NCBI GenBank assembly: GCA_905479515.1
Contig: CAJQMX010000200.1
Location: forward strand, 1-5,241
Direction: 5' to 3'
Length of the DNA: 5,241 bases
Origin: an uncultured Parasphingopyxis sp.
Lineage (GTDB): Bacteria; Pseudomonadota; Alphaproteobacteria; Sphingomonadales; Sphingomonadaceae
The first letter of the stretch is position 1; each line of letters begins with the position of its first letter. Both the position numbers and the translations under genes were made by a program. The notes under the pieces were generated by a model. That model was not told the origin of the DNA and did no database searches. It worked only from the letters and a program-made list of their open reading frames with translations. This document shows, in pieces, positions 1 through 5,241 of the stretch.

Positions 1-411
1 CGGCCGCATCTCGAACAGACCGGCAGGGATGGAAACGAGGGAGCGGATAGTCGGCACGAGCCGCCCGAAACAGACGAACCACCGATCATAGCGATCAAAG
101 AGCTGGTCTCCGCGTTCCACGTCGGTGACGGTTATTGTAAAGAATCGCCCATGGCGGCGTATCAGAGGGGAAATCCGGTCCTTTCCGATTTTACGCGCGA
201 GCAGATACCAGAGGAAATTTCCGGTCATTGCTCCTGCGCTGCCGGCCAGAATACCGCCCCAGAGCGAAATTTCGCCACGCTGTGCCTCCAGCCCCGCCAG
301 CGGCATGATGACCTCGGAGGGAATTGGCGGGAAAACAGTTTCCAGCAGCATCATCAGCGCGATGCCGAAATATCCGGCTTGCTCAATCCATGCGGAAATC
401 CAGTCGGCCAC
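1..411 (-). CDS. DedA/VTT-family integral membrane protein (5' part, cut by the left window edge)
   Basis: This is the first 137 residues of a DedA-family (SNARE-associated, PF09335) inner-membrane protein; the C-terminus lies outside the window. It begins MADWISAWIEQAGYFGIALM. The family's acidic and proline-rich segment is at residues 24-33 (E24, then PPIPSE), followed by a small-residue-rich membrane segment at about 51-73. The family hallmark FGRLVPTIRSLVSIPAG is at 115-131, with R118, P120 and R123. The start is a GTG at 411-409: an in-frame TAA at 423-421 rules out anything longer, and the next ATGs (residues 20-21) fall inside the first hydrophobic stretch. No good Shine-Dalgarno is visible. 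It begins 2 bases after the gshB stop, so it is probably the last or a late gene of the rsmI-yraN-gshB unit and translationally coupled. Some DedA proteins are known to recycle undecaprenyl phosphate or to support membrane-potential homeostasis. Which lipid or ion this one handles cannot be told from sequence. Confidence 0.9.
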   Translation of the reverse strand, partial: MADWISAWIEQAGYFGIALMMLLETVFPPIPSEVIMPLAGLEAQRGEISLWGGILAGSAGAMTGNFLWYLLARKIGKDRISPLIRRHGRFFTITVTDVERGDQLFDRYDRWFVCFGRLVPTIRSLVSIPAGLFEMRP

Positions 412-413
412 GG

Positions 414-1358
414 TTATAATTTACTTTCAATCGCATCCCAGATTTTTGCGCCAGTATCGGTGCCGTTGAAAGTGTCGATGGAGACGATGCCGGTGGGTGA
501 AGTGACGTTGATCTCGGTCAGAAAGCCGCCGATCACATCGATCCCGACAAACAGCAGTCCGCGTTTCTTGAGTTCAGGGCCGAGCGCTTCGCAGATTTCC
601 AGCTCGCGCGGCGTAAGCTGGGACGCCGCACCCGATCCGCCGACTGCGAAATTGGAGCGGATTTCACCCTTTTTGGGCAGTCGGTTCACGCCGCCTGTCG
701 GCTCACCATCAACAAGGATGATGCGTTTGTCGCCCTGGCTGACATCAGGAAGGAAAGCCTGCACCATGAAGGGCTCAACCCAGACATCGCTGAACAATTC
801 GGTGAGCGCGGCGAGATTGCGATCCTCTTCACCCACGAAAAACACGGCGGACCCGGCATTGCCGTAAAGCGGCTTCACGACGATTGCGCCATGCTCACGC
901 TGGAAGGCGCGGGTATCGTCAAGGCTGCGGGTGATCATTGTTGGCGGCATGAATTCAGCGAAATTCAGCACAAACAGCTTTTCCGGCGCATTGCGGACCG
1001 AAGCCGGGTCGTTGACGACCAATGTGTCGGGCTGGATGCGTTCGAGCAGATGGGTCGCGGTGATATAGGAGAGGTCGAATGGCGGATCCTGCCGCATCAG
1101 AATGACATCGATATCGGCGCGCAGATCAATCGTCTCCAACTCGCCAAAGCTGTGATGATCGCCTTCGACGCGTTGGACGGTCACTGGCCGCGCGCGCGTC
1201 GTCAGCCGTGCATCGGCATGATAGGTGAGTTCGCGGACATCATAGTGCCAAAATTTGTGGCCGCGCGTCTGCCCGGCGAGCATGATCGCAAAACTCGAAT
1301 CCCCGGCAATATTGACCTTTTCCATCGGGTCCATCTGGACCGCAACATTGAGCGACAT
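414..1358 (-). CDS. gshB: Glutathione synthetase (ATP-grasp)
   Basis: This cytosolic enzyme joins gamma-glutamylcysteine and glycine using ATP, the second step of glutathione synthesis. The protein is 314 residues, a normal full length for bacterial GshB. The N-terminal substrate-binding part has QMDPMEKVNIAGDSSFA (8-24) and VILMRQDPPFDLSYI (85-99). The ATP-grasp part has NDPASVRNAPEKLF (116-129), the lysine of VKPLYGNAG (161-169), GDKRIILVDGEP (209-220) and the metal-site strand FLTEINVTSPTG (279-290). The start chosen is ATG 1358, not the in-frame ATG at 1406, because MSLNVAVQMDP is the family's usual N-terminus and an AGGAGA ribosome binding site sits 5 bases upstream. The glycine-rich loop reads GNAGSAVF, a little less glycine-rich than I expect for the family. 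It lies 65 bases after yraN and 2 bases before the DedA gene. Identification is firm. Confidence 0.97.
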   Translation of the reverse strand: MSLNVAVQMDPMEKVNIAGDSSFAIMLAGQTRGHKFWHYDVRELTYHADARLTTRARPVTVQRVEGDHHSFGELETIDLRADIDVILMRQDPPFDLSYITATHLLERIQPDTLVVNDPASVRNAPEKLFVLNFAEFMPPTMITRSLDDTRAFQREHGAIVVKPLYGNAGSAVFFVGEEDRNLAALTELFSDVWVEPFMVQAFLPDVSQGDKRIILVDGEPTGGVNRLPKKGEIRSNFAVGGSGAASQLTPRELEICEALGPELKKRGLLFVGIDVIGGFLTEINVTSPTGIVSIDTFNGTDTGAKIWDAIESKL

Positions 1359-1363
1359 GCGTG

Positions 1364-1369
1364 TCTCCT
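1364..1369 (-). promoter_or_regulatory. Strong ribosome binding site of gshB
   Basis: AGGAGA on the minus strand, separated from the ATG at 1358 by CACGC. It is the clearest Shine-Dalgarno in the window. It decides the gshB start against the longer in-frame ATG at 1406, which would place this motif inside the coding sequence. Confidence 0.8.
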
Positions 1370-1382
1370 GTTCTGGCTTCAG

Positions 1383-1410
1383 GCAATAGCGCTGGATCGC
1401 GCGCAATCAA
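1383..1410 (-). promoter_or_regulatory. Possible weak promoter in the yraN-gshB gap
   Basis: The 65-base gap between yraN and gshB is the only non-coding stretch of any size in the window. On the minus strand it holds TTGATT (1410-1405) and, 16 bases on, TATTGC (1388-1383), loosely like sigma-70 -35 and -10 boxes (four and three matches of six). A near-palindrome GATTGCGCGCGATC (1408-1395) overlaps it. The match is poor and could be chance. What supports it is that gshB is the one gene of this unit set apart from its upstream neighbour and equipped with its own good ribosome binding site. Confidence 0.18.
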
Positions 1411-1423
1411 CCACAGTCCTGCT

Positions 1424-1774
1424 TTACCCCATCCAAGCATTCTCGATATGGCGGGGCAGCTGGCCCGGGACGGTCAGTATCACATCGATGCGGATATCCT
1501 CTCCTTGCCGGGCATAGCGTGGTGCGAGAATCTCTGCCGCCGCCGCGACCCGCGCCAGCCTGCGCTCATCGATAGCAAGATCAAGCTCTGCCTGTGTCTT
1601 GCGGGTTTTGACTTCGACGAACACGATCAGTTTTCCCCGTTTCGCCACCAGATCAACCTCGCCGCGCGGTGTGCGTTGCCGGCGATCCAGAATGCGATAG
1701 CCTTTCAACCGCAAAAACCATGCCGCCAGAGTTTCTCCGCGCCGTCCGCTGCGTTCGGCGCGGGCGCGGTTCAT
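1424..1774 (-). CDS. yraN: YraN/UPF0102 family endonuclease-like protein
   Basis: A 116-residue protein of the UPF0102 (YraN) family, which has the restriction-endonuclease-like PD-(D/E)xK fold and is usually called a putative Holliday-junction-resolvase-related nuclease; its substrate is not established. The family signature is visible: RGEVDLVAK (37-45) carries the E39 and D41 core residues, and IVFVEVKTR (50-58) carries the E54-x-K56 motif. The basic N-terminal helix has the usual G13-E14 followed by AAWFLRLKGYRIL (17-29), and RIDVI (95-99) is the last core strand. Length is typical. Its ATG (1774-1772) overlaps the rsmI stop in an ATGA, with no obvious Shine-Dalgarno, so translation is probably coupled to rsmI. 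In E. coli yraN instead follows lpoA (yraM); here it has joined the rsmI side. Confidence 0.95.
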   Translation of the reverse strand: MNRARAERSGRRGETLAAWFLRLKGYRILDRRQRTPRGEVDLVAKRGKLIVFVEVKTRKTQAELDLAIDERRLARVAAAAEILAPRYARQGEDIRIDVILTVPGQLPRHIENAWMG

Positions 1775-2619
1775 TGGCCCGCTTTGAGCGCCATCGCGCG
1801 TTCGTACAGCCCGTCACTCGGCAAATTCAGCGCCTTGGCGACCTCGCGCGCGGCCTTGCCGGGTGGCAGTCGCACAAGGGATTCGGCCAGCGCGGCATCG
1901 ATATCGATATCATTCGCCGGAGCCGCGTCTCCGGGCGGGCTGATGATGATCACGATCTCACCCTTTGGGGGTGCATCGGCATAGCGCGCAGCCAGTTCGG
2001 CCAACGTCCCTGTAACGGTCTCTTCAAATTTCTTGCTGATTTCCCGCGCCACAGCTGCTTCGCGTTCGCCAAGCAGCTCTGCCAGTGCGTGCAGCGATTT
2101 GGCCAGCCGCGCTCCCGACTCATAAAACACCAATGTCGCCCGAACAGCACCCAGCTCTTCAATCGTGTCCGTTCGCGCTTTTGTTTTGGTGGGCAGAAAT
2201 CCGGCGAACAGGAACCGGTCGGTCGGCAGTCCGGCCAGTGTGAGTGCTGCTACGGCTGCGCAGGGCCCGGGGATCGTGGTGATGAGGTGGCCAGCCTCGC
2301 GCGCTTCACGCACCAACTTGAAACCGGGATCCGATATCAGCGGCGTGCCCGCGTCGGATACCAGCGCGATCACCTTTTCTCCCATCTGTTCGATCAATCC
2401 GGACCGCGTTTTTTCCGAAACATGATCATGATAGGCGACAATCTGTTTCTTGATACCCAGATGGTTGAGCAGCTTTGCGGTTACGCGGCTGTCTTCGGCT
2501 GCGATGATATCGGCCTGGCGCAATGTATTTTCTGCGCGCCGAGACACATCTTGCAAGTTGCCGATGGGGGTCGCGACGATGTAGAGACCAGATGGTAGCG
2601 TATCGTTCATAGGATTCAC
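1771..2619 (-). CDS. rsmI: 16S rRNA (cytidine1402-2'-O)-methyltransferase
   Basis: RsmI uses S-adenosylmethionine to methylate the 2'-OH of C1402 in the ribosomal P site. The 282-residue protein has the tetrapyrrole-methylase fold: LYIVATPIGNLQDVSRRA (12-29), AAEDSR (40-45), LVSDAGTPLISDPG (86-99), TIPGP (115-119), FAGFLP (138-143), AREISKKFEE (191-200) and KGEIVIIIS (219-227). The C-terminal 45 residues (DAALAESL to LYERAMALK) match the small helical tail of the family. The usual ESPHR segment reads ESGARL (167-172) here. The start is uncertain: GTG at 2619 is the first possible start after an in-frame stop, and ATG at 2610 would remove three residues. Neither has a clear Shine-Dalgarno. The gene heads the minus-strand unit and is divergent from the lipoprotein gene at 2623. 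Its 3' end overlaps yraN by 4 bases. Confidence 0.96.
   Translation of the reverse strand: MNPMNDTLPSGLYIVATPIGNLQDVSRRAENTLRQADIIAAEDSRVTAKLLNHLGIKKQIVAYHDHVSEKTRSGLIEQMGEKVIALVSDAGTPLISDPGFKLVREAREAGHLITTIPGPCAAVAALTLAGLPTDRFLFAGFLPTKTKARTDTIEELGAVRATLVFYESGARLAKSLHALAELLGEREAAVAREISKKFEETVTGTLAELAARYADAPPKGEIVIIISPPGDAAPANDIDIDAALAESLVRLPPGKAAREVAKALNLPSDGLYERAMALKAGQ
2611..2614 (+). promoter_or_regulatory. Ribosome binding site of the LpoA-like gene
   Basis: AGGA, 8 bases before the ATG at 2623, is the best Shine-Dalgarno candidate for the plus-strand gene. It sits between the two candidate rsmI start codons read on the other strand. This supports starting the lipoprotein at 2623, which also gives a complete signal peptide. 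Confidence 0.55.
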
Positions 2620-2622
2620 GTC

Positions 2623-3804
2623 ATGGCATCACTGAGCCTCTCGGGGCAACGGCATTCGGCTCTCTCACGATTTGGCATATTGTGCATGGCGCTCGCGCTG
2701 GCAGGCTGTCAGACGATTTTACCGCGCTCAACCACGCCGGAAACACTTCCGCCCGATCCGACTGAGATCACGACCGGTATCCCCGAAGATGGGATGCGGC
2801 GCATAGCGCTTCTCGTGCCGACATCCGGTAACAATGCGGGCGTGGGCCAATCCATCGCCAATGCCGCGAATATGGCGATCCTTGATACTGGCGGAGAAGG
2901 CGTGCGGATCACGACCTATGATACGGCTGGTGCAGGCGGTGCAACCGGTGCTGCGAACCGCGCGCTTACTGACGGGAGCCGCCTGATCCTCGGCCCATTG
3001 CTTGCTGATAATGTGCGGGCCATGGCCCCTGTGGCGCGCGGTGCAGCTGTTCCCGTTATCGCCTTTTCCAACGATACGAGTGTTGCCGGCAACGGCACCT
3101 ATGTGATGGGTTTCACGCCTGACCAGTCAATTGCGCGGGTGACAAGCTATGCCGCAGGGCAGGGCGCACGGCGCTTTGCCGCGCTGGTGCCCGAAGGTCT
3201 TTATGGCCAGCGCGCTTCGGCCGCCTTTGCTCAGGCCGTGCGTGATGCCGGTGGAACGCTGGTAGGAACGCGCACCTATGCCCGCTCTCGCCGATCGCTG
3301 CAGCTGGCTGTTACCCAGCTTAACGGTGAAGGCGCATTTGACGCCATTCTGATTGCCGATAGCGGAACGACCGCGCGAGAAGCCGCGCAAATGGTGCGAG
3401 ACCGCGGTGCAGTTGATGCGCAAATTCTGGGCACGGAGCTTTGGAATAACCAGCCTGATCTGGCCCGCGATCCGGCGATGCATGGTGCGCTGTTCGCCAG
3501 TGTGTCTGACCGGATGTTCAATACGCTGAGCACCCGTTACCGGTCCCGTTTCAGTAGCGATCCTTATCGCTTGTCGAGCCTGGGCTATGATGCGGCTTTG
3601 CTGGTCGTTCGGATTGCCCGGGCATGGTCTATCGATCAGCCATTCCCGATCGGCGAACTGCGCGATGAAGGTGGGTTTTCCGGCGTTGATGGCGCGTTCC
3701 GCTTCAACAGCGGCGGCGTTGCTCAGCGGGCACTGGAAGTGCAGCAGATCCGGGCGAACGGGTTTACGGTTGTTTCTCCCGCGCCCACCGGATTTGGCGG
3801 CTAG
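2623..3804 (+). CDS. LpoA-like penicillin-binding protein activator, lipoprotein with periplasmic-binding fold
   Basis: A 393-residue exported lipoprotein. The signal peptide has R10 and R16, then a hydrophobic core and the lipobox LAGC with Cys29 as the lipidated residue. Gln30 at +2 suggests sorting to the outer membrane. A proline- and threonine-rich linker (about 31-55) leads into a type I periplasmic-binding-protein fold (Peripla_BP_6 type, about 58-385): RRIALLVPTSGNNAGVGQSI (59-78), LILGPLLADNVRAMAPVA (121-138), PVIAFSND (144-151), FAALVPEGLYGQRAS (185-199), AILIADSG (241-248) and GFSGVDGAFRFNSGG (351-365). E. coli LpoA activates PBP1A and is almost twice as long because of an N-terminal TPR half, which is absent here. 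The family name is well supported, but activation of a penicillin-binding protein is inferred, and an amino-acid-type ligand remains possible. The rsmI neighbourhood matches that of E. coli lpoA. No promoter is obvious upstream, and the 3' end overlaps hemW by 4 bases. Confidence 0.88.
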   Translation: MASLSLSGQRHSALSRFGILCMALALAGCQTILPRSTTPETLPPDPTEITTGIPEDGMRRIALLVPTSGNNAGVGQSIANAANMAILDTGGEGVRITTYDTAGAGGATGAANRALTDGSRLILGPLLADNVRAMAPVARGAAVPVIAFSNDTSVAGNGTYVMGFTPDQSIARVTSYAAGQGARRFAALVPEGLYGQRASAAFAQAVRDAGGTLVGTRTYARSRRSLQLAVTQLNGEGAFDAILIADSGTTAREAAQMVRDRGAVDAQILGTELWNNQPDLARDPAMHGALFASVSDRMFNTLSTRYRSRFSSDPYRLSSLGYDAALLVVRIARAWSIDQPFPIGELRDEGGFSGVDGAFRFNSGGVAQRALEVQQIRANGFTVVSPAPTGFGG

Positions 3805-3817
3805 GCGGCAGCCTTTT
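3796..3817 (+). terminator. Possible intrinsic terminator after the LpoA-like gene
   Basis: GGCGGCT (3796-3802) can pair with GGCAGCC (3807-3813) with one mismatch and one G-T wobble, around the loop AGGC, and TTTT (3814-3817) follows at once. The stem includes the stop codon of the plus-strand gene and lies over the last codons of hemW. The stem is imperfect and the T-tract short, so it may be weak or accidental. No equivalent stem with a T-tract was seen for hemW in the other direction. Confidence 0.3.
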
Positions 3818-4934
3818 CGTCGGCCAAAATTTCGGCAAGCAGGCTGTTCAGTACGAGCAGGCCTTGCGGTGTAGCAACAAGACGCTCGGAATCATCGTAA
3901 AGCAGGCCATGGGTCGTCAGCCGCGCTATCGCTGCCCGATCCAGTATATCATCAGCCAATCCATCACGCGGAATGCCTTCGGTTAGCCTGAGCCCCATCA
4001 TCAGCATTTCCGCGCCTCGGTCATAGGCGGACAGCCCATCTTCGGATTGCAGGCCATGGCCATTGCGATCGATCGCGGACAACCAGTTTTCGGGCTTTTT
4101 GTGACGGGTCGTCGCGAGTCCGCCGCGCCTGCCATGGGCACCGGGGCCGATACCGACATAATCTGTGTAACGCCAATAGCTCAGATTGTGGCGGCTTTCT
4201 TCGCCCGGCCGAGCATGGTTCGATATTTCATAGGCGGGGAGGCCTGCCGCTGCGCTTAACGCCTGTGTGACCTCAAATAGCCGCGCGCCAAGGTCTGGTT
4301 CGGCTTCGCCAAGCTCTCCGCGTGCGGCAAGCGTCGCAAAGCGCGTCCCAGGCTCGATAGTGAGCTGATAGAGCGATAGATGGCCTGTTCCGAAGCTCAG
4401 GGCCTGCTCCAGCTGCGCCTGCCATGCGTTGATCCCTTGGCCTGGCAAGGCATAGATCAGGTCAAAGCTGGTGCGCGCGAAAACCTTTTGCGCGATATCG
4501 AGCGCTGCCAGTCCTTCATGGACATCATGCGCGCGCCCGAGGAATTTCAACGCTTTGTCGTCCAGCGATTGCAGGCCGAGCGACACACGGTTGATCCCGG
4601 CTTTCGCAAGATCGGCAAAGCGCGCGGCTTCCACCGAAGAGGGATTCGCTTCCAGCGTGATCTCGATTCCCTCGGCAAAGCCCCAATCGCGTTCTGCGGC
4701 TTCGATCAATGCGGCAACGGTTTCAGGCGGCATTAGCGAAGGCGTGCCACCCCCGAAGAAGATTGATGTTAGCGGCATGCCCGCTGTCAGCGCCGCTTCA
4801 TGGGCCATTTCGGCGAGCAGAGCAGTCCGCCACGCGTCCTGATCCACGCTTTCGCGGACATGGCTGTTAAAGTCGCAATAGGGGCATTTGGAGACGCAGA
4901 ACGGCCAATGGATATAAAGCGCAAGGCCGGTCAT
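3801..4934 (-). CDS. hemW: HemW heme chaperone (radical SAM, formerly annotated as coproporphyrinogen III oxidase-like)
   Basis: A 377-residue cytosolic radical SAM protein. The cluster motif is C13-xxx-C17-xx-C20 followed by DF, where true HemN has a fourth cysteine; this points to HemW. Next come FFGGGTPSLM (59-68, SAM-binding glycine motif), ITLEANPSS (92-100), GINRVSLGLQSLD (113-125), FDLIYALPGQ (157-166) and LSLYQLTIEPGT (186-197). RHNLSYW (248-254) contains the HNxxYW heme-binding motif typical of HemW. The C-terminal winged-helix-like HemN_C domain is at about 300-370. HemW is known to bind heme and deliver it to respiratory enzymes, and has no proven coproporphyrinogen oxidase activity. 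ATG 4934 is 4 bases after the rdgB stop with no clear Shine-Dalgarno, suggesting translational coupling. The MTGLALYIHWPFC start fits the family. Its stop shares a CTAG with the converging gene. Confidence 0.96.
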   Translation of the reverse strand: MTGLALYIHWPFCVSKCPYCDFNSHVRESVDQDAWRTALLAEMAHEAALTAGMPLTSIFFGGGTPSLMPPETVAALIEAAERDWGFAEGIEITLEANPSSVEAARFADLAKAGINRVSLGLQSLDDKALKFLGRAHDVHEGLAALDIAQKVFARTSFDLIYALPGQGINAWQAQLEQALSFGTGHLSLYQLTIEPGTRFATLAARGELGEAEPDLGARLFEVTQALSAAAGLPAYEISNHARPGEESRHNLSYWRYTDYVGIGPGAHGRRGGLATTRHKKPENWLSAIDRNGHGLQSEDGLSAYDRGAEMLMMGLRLTEGIPRDGLADDILDRAAIARLTTHGLLYDDSERLVATPQGLLVLNSLLAEILADEKAAA

Positions 4935-4938
4935 CGGT

Positions 4939-5241
4939 TCAGAATACGGCTTTCATCAATTTGGCGAACGCATCGGCGCGGTGGCTGATCGCGTGCTTTT
5001 CGGCTGGATCGATTTCGGCAAAGCTTTTGTCCCGGCCAGCGGGTACGAAGACGGGGTCATAGCCGAAGCCGAGTTTTCCGCGCGGCGGCCAAGTGAGGGC
5101 GCCATTGACCCGTCCTTCGAAGATTTCTGTGTGACCATCGGGCCAGGCTAGGGCCAATGTGCAGGCGAAATAGGCACTGCGGTCGGCATCGGGGCCGAGT
5201 TCAGCGAGTTTTCCCTCAACCTTGCCCATCGCCATATACCA
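4939..5241 (-). CDS. rdgB: XTP/dITP (non-canonical purine NTP) pyrophosphatase, 3' part, cut by the right window edge
   Basis: These are the last 100 residues of an RdgB/HAM1-family enzyme. It hydrolyses dITP, XTP and related deaminated purine nucleotides to monophosphates, keeping them out of DNA and RNA. The open frame continues through the window edge (TGG TAT before the first ATG at 5235), so that ATG is internal and the N-terminal half, with the substrate-binding lysine and catalytic aspartate, is outside. The visible family motifs are [28 protein letters not shown], the glycine-rich [12 protein letters not shown], and [19 protein letters not shown] with the nucleobase-contacting SHR. 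The C-terminus AKLMKAVF ends at TGA (4941-4939), 4 bases before hemW. The rdgB-hemW pair is a common alphaproteobacterial arrangement. Confidence 0.95.
   Translation of the reverse strand, partial: WYMAMGKVEGKLAELGPDADRSAYFACTLALAWPDGHTEIFEGRVNGALTWPPRGKLGFGYDPVFVPAGRDKSFAEIDPAEKHAISHRADAFAKLMKAVF

Noticed and set aside
151..867. Plus-strand open frame of 238 codons opposite the DedA gene and gshB
   Set aside because: It is antisense to two well-supported genes, its composition is Ser/Pro/Arg-rich and low in complexity, and there is no ribosome binding site or motif.
1359..1406. N-terminal extension of gshB from the in-frame ATG at 1406
   Set aside because: It adds 16 residues with no family match and would bury the strong AGGAGA ribosome binding site that correctly precedes the ATG at 1358.
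1897..1911. ATCGATATCGATATC palindromic repeat
   Set aside because: It lies in rsmI, where it encodes the Asp-Ile-Asp-Ile stretch of the linker before the C-terminal tail. No other copy was seen in the window, so codon repetition explains it.
1669..2598. Long plus-strand open frame of 309 codons opposite rsmI
   Set aside because: It lies entirely antisense to rsmI and the start of yraN, which have strong family motifs. The translation is rich in Cys, Arg and Gln with no recognisable domain, as expected of a shadow frame in GC-rich DNA.
2551..2606. Promoter boxes for the LpoA-like gene (TTGCAA or TTGCCG with possible -10 elements)
   Set aside because: I tried spacings of 16 to 18 bases and found no convincing -10 hexamer (candidates such as TGTAGA or TATCGT are poor or badly spaced), so no promoter is annotated.
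2650..2705. Promoter for rsmI on the minus strand (CTGCCA, 16 bases, CAATAT)
   Set aside because: It lies within the signal-peptide codons of the opposite gene. The -35 match is weak and the hexamers are not better than chance for this sequence.
1..5241. tRNA, rRNA, CRISPR, insertion sequence or phage-related element
   Set aside because: The window is almost fully occupied by seven recognisable conserved genes. I saw no terminal repeats, transposase motifs, spaced repeats or cloverleaf-like stretches.

Overview
This window is an ordinary, tightly packed stretch of housekeeping chromosome from an alphaproteobacterium, most likely a member of the Sphingomonadales. That assignment is an inference. 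It rests on the moderately high GC content, the style of the protein sequences (for example the alphaproteobacterial GshB start MSLNVAVQMDPMEK and a short LpoA-like lipoprotein without the TPR half), and the grouping of rdgB, hemW, rsmI, yraN and gshB. I see no mobile element, RNA gene, CRISPR array or foreign-looking segment, and the longest non-coding gap is about 65 bases.

The layout from left to right has three transcription units. On the minus strand, reading from about 2619 down to 1, lie rsmI (16S rRNA C1402 2'-O-methyltransferase), yraN (UPF0102 nuclease-fold protein, 4-base ATGA overlap with rsmI), gshB (glutathione synthetase, after a 65-base gap and with its own strong ribosome binding site) and a DedA-family membrane protein that starts 2 bases after gshB and runs off the left edge. 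On the plus strand, 2623-3804 encodes a lipoprotein with a periplasmic-binding-protein fold, of the LpoA-like penicillin-binding protein activator family. On the minus strand again, rdgB (3' part only, cut by the right edge) is followed after 4 bases by hemW (heme chaperone, radical SAM family).

The two junctions of the plus-strand gene are the tightest parts of the window. At its 5' end it is divergent from rsmI with only 3 to 12 bases between the start codons, so each promoter must lie inside the other gene's coding sequence or further away. At its 3' end it converges on hemW, and one palindromic CTAG supplies both TAG stop codons.

Functionally the genes cover unrelated maintenance tasks: ribosome modification (RsmI), glutathione synthesis (GshB), envelope lipid handling (DedA), peptidoglycan or envelope assembly (LpoA-like), heme delivery (HemW) and cleansing of damaged nucleotides (RdgB). 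I found no convincing evidence of a previously undescribed system. The findings below are local curiosities of gene packing and motif variation.
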